Position numbers and translations under genes: made by a program | Assembly (NCBI GenBank): GCA_028678905.1 | Contig: JAJRCO010000349.1 | Coordinates: 1-33,018, forward strand | Direction: 5' to 3' | DNA from: Methanomicrobiales archaeon | GTDB lineage: Archaea; Halobacteriota; Methanomicrobia; Methanomicrobiales; JACTUA01 | Length of the DNA: 33,018 nt | The notes under the pieces: model-generated | What the model saw: only the letters and a program-made list of their open reading frames with translations | Databases searched by the model: none | What the model was told of the DNA's origin: nothing | In this document: positions 8,207 through 16,035 of the stretch, one piece after another | How the letters are laid out: every line of letters begins with the position of its first letter | Numbering within the stretch: position 1 is the stretch's first letter

Positions 8207-9121
8207 TTACCCTTCTCCCGCCAGATGCGCAAATCCTTTTTTCAATTTTTCCAGGGTGCGGGGATGACGCACACACACGATCTCCGCTCCGGCAACGGCT
8301 GCAGAGAATGCAGCGCAGAACTCCCACATCACCGCTGTTTCGTCCCGAACCTCCTGCGGGGCCTCCCGGACCTCCTTTATATTCAGAGAATCCGCCGCTG
8401 CACTGATCATGGGCATGGCCAGATCCGTATCTCCTTTCAGGGCGGCGGTGCGGATCCGCTCCATTACAGAATAAGAGTACTCAAAGCCGTACCCAAGCGC
8501 GCCAGTGAATGGGTCGATCACGATACGGTCATGGGGCATCCCGATCTCGTGGAGAAGGATGTTGAGTTGTTTCGCCAAGTTAATATCGATCGGTGATTGT
8601 GCGATAACCCCATGGCCGAATGCCACCGCCGCTGCGGCCACGCTGCGGTAGCGATCCGCTTCCGCGGTGCCGAGGAGCGCCCGTTCTCCCGCCGCCGCCT
8701 CTCCACAGGCAGAGAAGACCTCGCTATCCACAGAGGGCTCATTGCTCCCTTCGATAATGAGAGGAAGACCAGTTCCCTGGAGAACCGCCTCGATGGTGGT
8801 CCGCACCCCTCGAACATCTGAAAAGCCTCGTTTTCTGGTGCTGGTGAGATGAAGACGCACCAGATCTGCCCCGAATTCCTTTTCTGCCTTTTTCGCCCAC
8901 TCTCCCGCATCCCTGGTAACATCTCCTGTATAGGCCAGCACAATGGGCGACCAGCTACCAGTATCATCACAGATCTCCAGGGCGATAAGGGGCATTTCGC
9001 TCGCACCCTCCAGGAAAGGAAGATTCTTCGCTCCCCCCACCGTGCAGACGCGACTGCGAGTTCCTCCTTCCTGCTTTGTTGCACCGATATGCACTCGATC
9101 GATCTCCCCGCTCCAAGTCAT
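8207..9121 (-). CDS. acsD: Corrinoid iron-sulfur protein small subunit (AcsD / CdhD)
   Basis: Small (delta) subunit of CFeSP, about 304 residues from ATG 9121; a TTG at 9130 is an alternative start. It is a TIM barrel that completes the corrinoid pocket. Family marks are KVHIGATK-like RVHIGATKQEGG near the N terminus, LPFLEGA, PLIIEGSNEPSVDSEVF near residues 120-140, DINLAKQLNILL and DPFTGALGYGFEYSYSVMERI. It has no cofactor-binding cysteines, as expected. It follows acsB after about 20 bases and is followed directly by acsC, so the heterodimer is translated from one message. Confidence 0.94.
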   Translation of the reverse strand: MTWSGEIDRVHIGATKQEGGTRSRVCTVGGAKNLPFLEGASEMPLIALEICDDTGSWSPIVLAYTGDVTRDAGEWAKKAEKEFGADLVRLHLTSTRKRGFSDVRGVRTTIEAVLQGTGLPLIIEGSNEPSVDSEVFSACGEAAAGERALLGTAEADRYRSVAAAAVAFGHGVIAQSPIDINLAKQLNILLHEIGMPHDRIVIDPFTGALGYGFEYSYSVMERIRTAALKGDTDLAMPMISAAADSLNIKEVREAPQEVRDETAVMWEFCAAFSAAVAGAEIVCVRHPRTLEKLKKGFAHLAGEG

Positions 9122-9141
9122 CGGCTCCAAACCTATCTCTC

Positions 9142-11172
9142 CTACAGCAGCGGTGTCATGTTCAGCACCGGGTGCCGAACTTTTTCCAAATAGGTGGCCA
9201 GCTGTTCCAGGGTCGTGGCGATCTTCTCGTCGCCGATCTTATCGTACAGGTCACCCAGCCCCTCTTTCTGGAGCTCCTTGCGGAGGCGCTCCCCGATCTC
9301 CTCCTTCACCTGACTGGGGAGCCACACCAGCCGTTTATGCCCATCCTCCGCCTGAAAGAAACGTTCGCTGGCGATAAAGAGCTTGGAGATTCCCGCAAAT
9401 CCCGGGGTCTGGGCTCCACCCCCGATTGTCCCGGCCAGGGTGGAGAAACTCATTCCGCAGGGAGTGTCTCCCCGGTAATCCCTGTTCACTACCATGATCC
9501 CGTTCACCTCTGGCAGCACAACCGCGATGCATTCAAAGCAGCCACAGCAGGTCATGGGGGCATCCACCAGACTGTACAGGGAGCAGCGTTCGACCTCACC
9601 ATGCGAGGCTTTGCGTACAAACCGGTTCACCCCTTCAAACTCTCCCCGCCTAGCATCGATCAGGGGACCTTTCTTGACCGGCTGGTTTGCCCCCGCAGGG
9701 GAGATTTCATAGGCCGTCCTGCCATCCAGCCAGGATATGGCGCCACAGAGGGCCAGACGCTGGGGGGTGATGATGCAGACGTGATTTGGCGCGAACGTCT
9801 GGCAGAGGGTACAGGAATAAAAGATGTCCACATCCTCATCTTTCATCCCGGCAATGCGGGCGTCCCTCTCCTCATACACCTGTTCCGCGGCCTTCATGGC
9901 CTCCCTGACCTTTCCCTCTTCGGTGATCAGCGTAACCTGGACCGCGTCCAGGAGCTCTGGAAAGTCCATCCGGAATTTTGCCGCGATCAGTTTCCCCAGA
10001 TGTACGATGCGCAGCCCCTGGGCAACGGACTCCTTGGAAAACCGGACCCAGATCAGGTTTCTCTGGGCTACATGCCAGGTCCCTTCCCCGTAATTGACAA
10101 AATTGTGGATCCTTCTTTCCAGAACCGGTTCGAACTCTTTTTTCATCCGGGTACCAGCCACTTCCACGATGACTCCCAGGGGAACCGCAGATCCTTCCTT
10201 AACCTCCTCGATCTCCGGCCCGATCACCGTGACCTTTCCGTCCTCCACCGTGTCCGTGGGCCGCATCTGCAGTATCTCAAAAGCCGGGGAACGTCCTCCA
10301 CCGAATTCCACATACATCTCCTCCTTGCGGATGCTTTTGCCTTCAAAGGCAGGGGAGCAGTGCATGGGTACGGCGACCGTGGTGACCTGCACCTTGATCC
10401 TCTTGAGCTCCATACCCTTTGGTACCGCCTCAGCCACGGAGACTGGTATCCACTCACCTCCTTCGTACCCACCTCCCACGGACAGGATTGGGATACCGAG
10501 GACCCGCATCGCATCGATGAAGGCGATCTCCTCATCGGTGAGATCCGGGAAGGCGATCACAAAGGCCTTCGCCCGCTCCTGCGCATAGGCGACCAGCCTT
10601 CCTGCGTCCCCCGGTGTCACTCCTCCGAACATCAGAGCTACCCGGGCGATGATATCCACGAAATGCACGGCCGACAGGGCATCCGGCCCCAGAGGTACGA
10701 GCCGGTAGTCGACCCCAACCTTTACCCGTTCCTGTTCGAGGGCTGAGATATTTTCTCCGGTGAGGAAGGTGAGCATATACTTCTCCTGCAGCTCCCGGCA
10801 GAGACCCGCCACCATATCTCCCCGGGGAGCCTTCCCCACCAGCAGGGCAAGCCCTAAAATGCTTCCATCAACCAGGGAGTACCCCAGTTTTCGCAGGTAC
10901 GCATCAGGGATAAAACCGGTATACGGGAGTTCCGGTTTTTTTTGTCCTTCCCTGGCCGCGACTAGCGATTCCACTGCGATCAGCACGTTATTCTGAGACC
11001 GGGCGAATGCATCCTGGGCGCTCGCACCATCGCGTACTGCTGTTCCGGTCAGGGCATACGCAATAGGCAGCTGGTATGCGGTCTCTTCGTAGGAAAAACT
11101 ACCTGCCAGCCGTGCCAGATTCTCTTTGAGCACTGTATTTCCCGTCTGTACTGCCTGGTCGATCAGGGCCAT
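9142..11172 (-). CDS. acsB: Acetyl-CoA synthase, bacterial-type AcsB with A-cluster
   Basis: Catalytic subunit that joins a methyl group, CO and CoA (or splits acetyl-CoA). At 676 residues it contains the N-terminal alpha/beta domain of bacterial AcsB (PYTGFIPD near 83-90, MMFGGVTP-like MFGGVTPG 181-188), unlike the shorter archaeal CdhC, which lacks it. It is nevertheless about 50 residues shorter than acetogen AcsB, mostly at the extreme N terminus. All A-cluster ligands are present: Cys454, Cys457, Cys466 and Cys476 (CTLCQTFAPNHVC...LCG) and the Cys543-Gly-Cys545 nickel site (CGCFE). Two extra cysteines, 542 and 548, flank that site. ATG 11172 has GGAGG seven bases upstream. It is the first gene of the operon. 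Confidence 0.95.
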   Translation of the reverse strand: MALIDQAVQTGNTVLKENLARLAGSFSYEETAYQLPIAYALTGTAVRDGASAQDAFARSQNNVLIAVESLVAAREGQKKPELPYTGFIPDAYLRKLGYSLVDGSILGLALLVGKAPRGDMVAGLCRELQEKYMLTFLTGENISALEQERVKVGVDYRLVPLGPDALSAVHFVDIIARVALMFGGVTPGDAGRLVAYAQERAKAFVIAFPDLTDEEIAFIDAMRVLGIPILSVGGGYEGGEWIPVSVAEAVPKGMELKRIKVQVTTVAVPMHCSPAFEGKSIRKEEMYVEFGGGRSPAFEILQMRPTDTVEDGKVTVIGPEIEEVKEGSAVPLGVIVEVAGTRMKKEFEPVLERRIHNFVNYGEGTWHVAQRNLIWVRFSKESVAQGLRIVHLGKLIAAKFRMDFPELLDAVQVTLITEEGKVREAMKAAEQVYEERDARIAGMKDEDVDIFYSCTLCQTFAPNHVCIITPQRLALCGAISWLDGRTAYEISPAGANQPVKKGPLIDARRGEFEGVNRFVRKASHGEVERCSLYSLVDAPMTCCGCFECIAVVLPEVNGIMVVNRDYRGDTPCGMSFSTLAGTIGGGAQTPGFAGISKLFIASERFFQAEDGHKRLVWLPSQVKEEIGERLRKELQKEGLGDLYDKIGDEKIATTLEQLATYLEKVRHPVLNMTPLL

Positions 11173-11199
11173 GGTTGCGCCTCCTCACTGTCAGTTGTT

Positions 11200-11243
11200 G
11201 CCCGTACTATAAATAAACGGGCGTAATTCACCCGCCCACGGGC
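11200..11243 (-). promoter_or_regulatory. acs operon promoter with TATA box inside an inverted repeat
   Basis: On the minus strand a TATA-like TTTATTTATA (11208-11217) lies 36 bases before the acsB ATG, giving a short leader that contains GGAGG (11180-11184). The TATA is enclosed by a perfect 6-base inverted repeat: GCCCGT at 11200-11205 and ACGGGC at 11217-11222. A third ACGGGC is at 11238-11243, 21 bases or two helix turns away. A protein bound here would block or assist TBP, so it is a good operator candidate. Confidence 0.5.
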
Positions 11244-11333
11244 TTTTCATGACCTCCAACCCGGGCAGATTGTTGATATTCCCCTCGCTTCCTAACCAGG
11301 GAAATAGGAACATCCTGTCGTGGGGCCACGTTA

Positions 11334-11343
11334 CCTTAATATA
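11334..11343 (+). promoter_or_regulatory. TATA-like box for the aminotransferase operon
   Basis: CTTAATATAC lies centred about 25 bases before the ATG at 11364. There is no Shine-Dalgarno sequence in the gap, so the message is probably leaderless or nearly so, as is common in archaea. It is divergent from the acs promoter in the same 191-base gap. Confidence 0.45.
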
Positions 11344-11363
11344 CAGATTGTCGATGTAACAGC

Positions 11364-12680
11364 ATGGAACCCCTCGTCACAGTTCGCCCTCCGGGTCCCC
11401 GTGCTCAGGAGATACTGCAGCGGGATGCGGCGGTCGTCTCTCAGTCCATGGTCCGGGAATACCCCCTGGTAATCCAGCGGGCCCGGGGGATGAATATCTG
11501 GGATGTAGACGGTAACCGGTATCTGGATTTCACCGCGGGTATCGCGGTGATGAACCTCGGCTGGAACCATCCCCGGATCGTGGAGGCAGTGGTGGAGCAG
11601 TTTCCTCTCCTCTCCCACGGAGCGTTCCTTGATTTTTGTTCGGAGATACCCCTCCGCTTTGCCGAAGAACTGGTTGCACGCCTGCCTGAAAATCTCTGCC
11701 GGGTATATTATTCGAACTCCGGAGCAGAGACCCTCGAAGCCGCACTGAAACTCGCCCGACAGCACACGAAGCGGCCGTATTTCCTCGCCTTCTACGGGGG
11801 GTTCCATGGCAGAACATATGGGGCTATGAGTCTCACCGCCGCGAAAGTGATCCAGCGCAAGTATTTCGGTCCCTTTTTACCGGTGATCCATGCTCCCTTC
11901 CCCGATCCCTACCATCCGTTCGGGGGAGATCCGGCGACCTGCGCAGAGGAGGTCGTTTCCTATATCAGGGAAGAGATCTTCAGACGGGAGGTTTCGCCCC
12001 AGGAAGTGGCAGCGATCGTCGTAGAACCCATCCAGGGAGAAGGGGGATACATTGTGCCGCCGGACTCTTTCCTCCCTCTGTTGCGGGAACTGTGCGATGA
12101 ACACGAGATTCTTCTTGTCGTCGATGAGGTACAGGCAGGATGCTTCCGCACCGGGCGGTTCCTTGCCTCTGAACACACGCATACCATTCCGGACATCGTC
12201 TGCCTGTCCAAGGCTCTGGCGGGAGGGTTGCCCTTGGGAGTTACCGTCTCCTGCGATGAGGTGATGACGTGGCCTCCCGGTTCTCATGCCAGTACCTTTG
12301 GTGGTAACAGTGCAGCTTGTGCGGCCGGGTGTGCGGTGCTTAAACTCCTGCACGAACCAGGTTTCGGTGACCACGTGGAGGAAATGGGCGAGTATCTGCG
12401 GAAGAAGCTGCGGACCCTGCAGAAAGAGCATCCGATCATTGGGGACATCCGCGGGAAAGGCCTGATGACCGGCATCGAACTGGTTAAGGATCGGGAGGGC
12501 AGGAAACCGGCACAGGAAGAGAGAAAAATCATCCTTGCCTCGGCCTTCGAGGCAGGATTGACCCTACTTCCTGCAGGTGAATCTGTTATCCGGTTCTGTC
12601 CACCGCTCATTCTCGAACGAAGACATGTCGATATCGGCATCAGCATCCTCGATCGCATCCTGGAGGGAAAGGGATTCTGA
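11364..12680 (+). CDS. Class III PLP aminotransferase (ornithine/GABA aminotransferase family)
   Basis: A 438-residue fold-type I PLP enzyme. YSNSGAETLEAALKLAR (phosphate-binding region), FYGGFHGRTYGAMSLTAAK, VEPIQGEGGY and VDEVQAGCFRTGR are the class III motifs, and the catalytic lysine is in CLSKALAGGLPLG; THGGN-like STFGGNSAACAAG follows. The opening PPGP...REYPLVIQRARGMNIWDVDGN resembles archaeal omega-aminotransferases and amino-acid racemases. The next gene is a glutamate-semialdehyde-dehydrogenase-like enzyme 12 bases downstream, so ornithine delta-aminotransferase is the best guess; GABA aminotransferase or an amino-acid racemase of the same family are alternatives that sequence alone does not exclude. 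Confidence 0.88.
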   Translation: MEPLVTVRPPGPRAQEILQRDAAVVSQSMVREYPLVIQRARGMNIWDVDGNRYLDFTAGIAVMNLGWNHPRIVEAVVEQFPLLSHGAFLDFCSEIPLRFAEELVARLPENLCRVYYSNSGAETLEAALKLARQHTKRPYFLAFYGGFHGRTYGAMSLTAAKVIQRKYFGPFLPVIHAPFPDPYHPFGGDPATCAEEVVSYIREEIFRREVSPQEVAAIVVEPIQGEGGYIVPPDSFLPLLRELCDEHEILLVVDEVQAGCFRTGRFLASEHTHTIPDIVCLSKALAGGLPLGVTVSCDEVMTWPPGSHASTFGGNSAACAAGCAVLKLLHEPGFGDHVEEMGEYLRKKLRTLQKEHPIIGDIRGKGLMTGIELVKDREGRKPAQEERKIILASAFEAGLTLLPAGESVIRFCPPLILERRHVDIGISILDRILEGKGF

Positions 12681-12692
12681 GGAGGAGAGTTG

Positions 12693-14261
12693 ATGAGTGA
12701 AATGAAGATCACCTATAGCACTGTCTTAACAGATGAGAGTGTGCATCACCGATTTGAGACGGCATTGAAAAGCGTGGCAGAGGGTCTGGGTAAGAGACAT
12801 CCCTTGAAGATTAACGGAAAGAACGTCTTTGCGACCAGTGAATTCAGCGTATACTCCCCTATCGATACCTCGCTTCTGATCGGCACATTTCAGGTGGGGG
12901 AGGATGTGCATACGGAGGCAGCTATCGCCGCCGCAAAAACTGCATTTCCTCCCTGGAGTGGGCACGACTGGGAGAGGAGAACCCGCATCCTAAGGAAGGT
13001 CTCGGACCTGCTGGAGGAACGGATGTTTTCCCTGGCCGCCCTCGTGACAACGGAAGTGGGTAAAACTCGTGAAGAGAGTATCGCTGAGATCAGCGAAACG
13101 ATCGACCTGCTCCGCTACCACGCAGAGGTGTATAAACAGCAGCTGGGGTATACGCTGCCCATGCGGCCGGACCCGGAGGGAGGGACTGTCCGCAGCGTGA
13201 TGAGGCCGTACGGGGTATGGGCGGTTATCTCCCCGTTCAACTTCCCGGTCTCGCTTGCGGCAGGGATGATTTCCGCAGCTCTCCTCACGGGCAATACCGT
13301 GGTGATGAAACCCACCTCCAAGGCCCCTCTTTCTGGACTCCTCCTGTACCGGGTCTTCGTGGACGGAGGTGTTCCCGCTGACGCCCTGCAGTTCCTCACC
13401 GGCCCCGGAGAACCATTCGGCTCCCGGGTGGCCGGACATCCAGATGTCGCCGGGATTGCGTTCACCGGTTCACGGGACGCAGGGATGTGGCTGTATCGTA
13501 ATTTCTCCCGCGAACAGCCGTACCCGAAACCGCTCATCGCCGAGATGGGAAGCAAAAATCCGGCCATTGTCACCCTCCACGCGGACCTGAAGAAGGCAAC
13601 CGAAGGGATCATCCGCTCTGCATTCGGATATTCCGGTCAGAAATGCAGTGCAACCTCCCGGGTATACGTACACGCAGCGGTCGCGGATTCCTTTCTGGAA
13701 GGTCTCCGGAAGAAGGTACAGGAGATCACGGTGGGAAACCCGCGTGATAAAGAGGTATTCATGGGGCCGGTCATAGATAAAAACGCCTTGGACATCTTCC
13801 AGGAGGCGGTCGAGTCCTGCCGGAAGAGCGGCGGGAAGGTGCTGCAAGGGGGAAAGGTCCTGACCGGGAAACAGTACTCCCGGGGATTCTATATGGAGCC
13901 CACGCTGGTCACCGGGCTACCTTCCGATCACCCGCTTGTATTCAAAGAACTCTTCGTGCCTTTCCTGATCATCGAAACTTTTGAACGTATTCAGGACGCT
14001 CTGGTGCGGGCTAATGCCACCGATTACGGTCTTACCGCCGGTATTTACACGGAAAATGATGAAGAAAGAGAGTACTTCTTCAAGCATATTCACTCCGGGG
14101 TGTGCTATGCCAATCGCAAGGGCGGTGCTACCACCGGCGCCTGGCCGGGATCGCAGCCTTTCGGTGGCTGGAAAGGAAGCGGATCTACAGGAAAAGGTAT
14201 CGGGGGACCTTATTACCTGCTTTCCTACCTGCGGGAACAAGCCCAGACCAGGGTGGGGTAA
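12693..14261 (+). CDS. Aldehyde dehydrogenase of the L-glutamate gamma-semialdehyde (pyrroline-5-carboxylate) dehydrogenase type
   Basis: A 522-residue NAD(P)-dependent aldehyde dehydrogenase. Features: the cofactor segment ISPFNFPVSLAAGM and TGNTVVMKPTS, FTGSRDAGMWLYR, the general-base region AEMGSKNPAIV, and the catalytic cysteine in FGYSGQKCSATSR. The wording GSRD, SGQKCSA, VGNPRDKEVFMGPVID, NRKGGATTGAWPGSQPFGGWKGSG and a C-terminal GGPYYLL is that of P5C dehydrogenases (RocA/PruA), which oxidise glutamate semialdehyde to glutamate. ATG 12693 has GGAGG seven bases upstream, 12 bases after the aminotransferase, so the two form an operon that could convert ornithine to glutamate or work in the opposite, biosynthetic direction. 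Confidence 0.88.
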   Translation: MSEMKITYSTVLTDESVHHRFETALKSVAEGLGKRHPLKINGKNVFATSEFSVYSPIDTSLLIGTFQVGEDVHTEAAIAAAKTAFPPWSGHDWERRTRILRKVSDLLEERMFSLAALVTTEVGKTREESIAEISETIDLLRYHAEVYKQQLGYTLPMRPDPEGGTVRSVMRPYGVWAVISPFNFPVSLAAGMISAALLTGNTVVMKPTSKAPLSGLLLYRVFVDGGVPADALQFLTGPGEPFGSRVAGHPDVAGIAFTGSRDAGMWLYRNFSREQPYPKPLIAEMGSKNPAIVTLHADLKKATEGIIRSAFGYSGQKCSATSRVYVHAAVADSFLEGLRKKVQEITVGNPRDKEVFMGPVIDKNALDIFQEAVESCRKSGGKVLQGGKVLTGKQYSRGFYMEPTLVTGLPSDHPLVFKELFVPFLIIETFERIQDALVRANATDYGLTAGIYTENDEEREYFFKHIHSGVCYANRKGGATTGAWPGSQPFGGWKGSGSTGKGIGGPYYLLSYLREQAQTRVG

Positions 14262-14276
14262 CAGATCTCAAATCAG

Positions 14277-14290
14277 TTTTTTCTACTTTC
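14277..14290 (+). terminator. Oligo-T terminator after the dehydrogenase gene
   Basis: A run of six T (14277-14282) followed by a pyrimidine-rich stretch begins 16 bases after the dehydrogenase stop, in the gap to the convergent kinase gene. Such T-runs end archaeal transcripts. The rest of this 141-base gap shows nothing recognisable. Confidence 0.45.
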
Positions 14291-14402
14291 TAATGGTCGA
14301 GCAACCGGAAGCTAGAAAAATGGAGGTTCCGATGCATTCGATCTCCCTTGAACCATCCCTGCCAGGCAAATGAGCCACAATTTTCTGCTGTACTCAGAAA
14401 TC

Positions 14403-16034
14403 TTATACTCTATCCAGATCAGCAAGCAAGTCCTCTACCCTCTGATAGCGCTCTGAGGGGGCTTTGGCAAGGCAACGGAAAATTATTGATTCCACTGTGC
14501 GTGCCGCGGGGACTAGCTGCGAAGGTGGGATAGGTTCCTGATCCAGTATGGCCGCGATTACCTCTCCCGAATCCTCTCCCTGAAAAGGCCGGGAACCGGT
14601 CACCAGTTCGTAAAATACCACACCCAGTTGAAAGATGTCGGTTCTTCTGTCGGTCGAACCGAACCTTGAAGGAGAGATTTGCTCGGGTGCCGCGTAGGAG
14701 ACCGAAAATCCCACCACCGTTGGCATGGTCGACGCAAGTATGCGGCTCATTCCCCAGTCCGTGATCTTGGGAATGCCCTCTGCAGTTAGGAGAATGTTCT
14801 CCGGTTTAATGTCCCGGTGAATAACCCCTTTTTCATGGGCGTAGGCGAGACCGGATGCGACCCCTCTGACGATCTTTAGGGCGGCAGGAATGCCCATTGG
14901 CTTTTCCAGATCGGCCAGGGATTGGGGGATGTACTCCATCTCCACCGCCGGATAGGGGAGAATAGAAGCGTCGGTGATGGAAACGATGTTGGGATGAGAA
15001 AGGCTCTGCCAGGCCAGGATCTCCTTTAAAAAGCTTGTTCCGGTCACTTCGCTGGATGTAAGCGGCACCTTGACCGCTACGATCGCCCCGTCTTTCTTCC
15101 GTCGCGCCCGGTACACCCGGGCTAGACCGCCCACCGCAATGAGTTCGATGTCACGATATTTTTCGGCCATCGCAACCGCAATGGGGTGTGGATCGGTTAC
15201 CGCAGAGAGGGCAAGAGTCGGCCCAGATCCCTCTTTTGGTGCAGACCGGATGAGAATCGTTCTTTGCCAAAAAGAGAACGCTGCAGAGCCCCCGTAAAGA
15301 ACGAGGGCGTAAGGAGAGAGTGCGGTTTGTCCGTGCTGTACAAGGGTGATCAGGATGACCAGGACAAGGATCGCACTGCCTGCACCCTGGAACAGAAGGA
15401 TAGCCGGGAGGCGGATGAGGGAGAGGTATCCTCCTGCCAAGGCAATTGAAGTGCAGAACATACCGGCCTGCAGGACGGGAACAATGAGCAACCAGCTCTG
15501 TCCGACGCCCTGGGTGGCGAGGACCGAACCGATGATCCCGATGGCGATCAGGGCAAAAACCAGCACGGCCGTGGATTGGAAGGGTACCTCGGGCAGGGGC
15601 AGACGCCTCCGGAACTCCAGATATGTAATGGTGCCACCCAGGACCAGACCTCCGAGCAGGGCATATACTACGTCTGTTGAGGCGAAGGCATCGGGATTTA
15701 CCCGGTCCGGTGGGGTAGAGGGGGCACCCGTACTTACGGGTGTGGTTTCGATGGGAGACAGCATGGATGCTGTTTCAGCAGGTGAAGGTAAGGGTGTGCT
15801 CGTCGTTTCGGGCACCACAGTGGGGGGCGGGGGAGTTTCTATCTCCGTGATGCCATGGCGTCCTGGTTCAGGAGGGATTTGGGCTGCGCCACCGGTGTCA
15901 ATCACCGGGCTCGCCGATAGGATTGGATACGAGGCCTGGTCGGTGGCAACTAGATCGCCTGCGGTTGCGGAAGATAAAAGGATGCAGCTAGTTATGAGGA
16001 GGAGAATTCCTAAAAAGAGACCGGGCCGGCGCAC
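14403..16034 (-). CDS. Membrane-anchored Ser/Thr protein kinase
   Basis: A 543-residue eukaryotic-type kinase with an extracytoplasmic N terminus. Residues 4-25 look like a signal or anchor segment. Residues 40-115 are a Pro/Ser/Thr-rich, low-complexity stretch. About five membrane segments lie between 122 and 260. The kinase domain starts near 295: glycine loop VGGLARVY, Lys322 in VAVK, catalytic HRDIKPEN (Asp408), DWG (Asp426) in place of DFG, and SYAAPEQ, ending with DLLADL. All catalytic residues are present, so it should be active. The start is GTG one base after the stop of the FHA gene, giving translational coupling. A substrate is not visible; the FHA protein next door is the natural reader or target of the phosphorylation. 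Confidence 0.9.
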   Translation of the reverse strand: MRRPGLFLGILLLITSCILLSSATAGDLVATDQASYPILSASPVIDTGGAAQIPPEPGRHGITEIETPPPPTVVPETTSTPLPSPAETASMLSPIETTPVSTGAPSTPPDRVNPDAFASTDVVYALLGGLVLGGTITYLEFRRRLPLPEVPFQSTAVLVFALIAIGIIGSVLATQGVGQSWLLIVPVLQAGMFCTSIALAGGYLSLIRLPAILLFQGAGSAILVLVILITLVQHGQTALSPYALVLYGGSAAFSFWQRTILIRSAPKEGSGPTLALSAVTDPHPIAVAMAEKYRDIELIAVGGLARVYRARRKKDGAIVAVKVPLTSSEVTGTSFLKEILAWQSLSHPNIVSITDASILPYPAVEMEYIPQSLADLEKPMGIPAALKIVRGVASGLAYAHEKGVIHRDIKPENILLTAEGIPKITDWGMSRILASTMPTVVGFSVSYAAPEQISPSRFGSTDRRTDIFQLGVVFYELVTGSRPFQGEDSGEVIAAILDQEPIPPSQLVPAARTVESIIFRCLAKAPSERYQRVEDLLADLDRV

Positions 16035-16035
16035 T

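Noticed and set aside
10120..10135. GGTTCGAA sequence resembling the T-loop of a tRNA
   Set aside because: It lies inside acsB coding sequence (EFEPV region) and no acceptor, D or anticodon arms can be fitted around it.
9076..10746. Long open frame on the plus strand opposite acsB (and a similar one at 5035-6426 opposite the RACo-like gene)
   Set aside because: They are antisense to strongly conserved coding sequence, have no recognisable domain and no promoter; such frames are common in GC-rich genes.
14403..16034. Kinase considered inactive because DFG is DWG
   Set aside because: Lys322, the HRD and PEN residues and the metal-binding Asp426 are all present, so the change at the neighbouring aromatic position is probably neutral.
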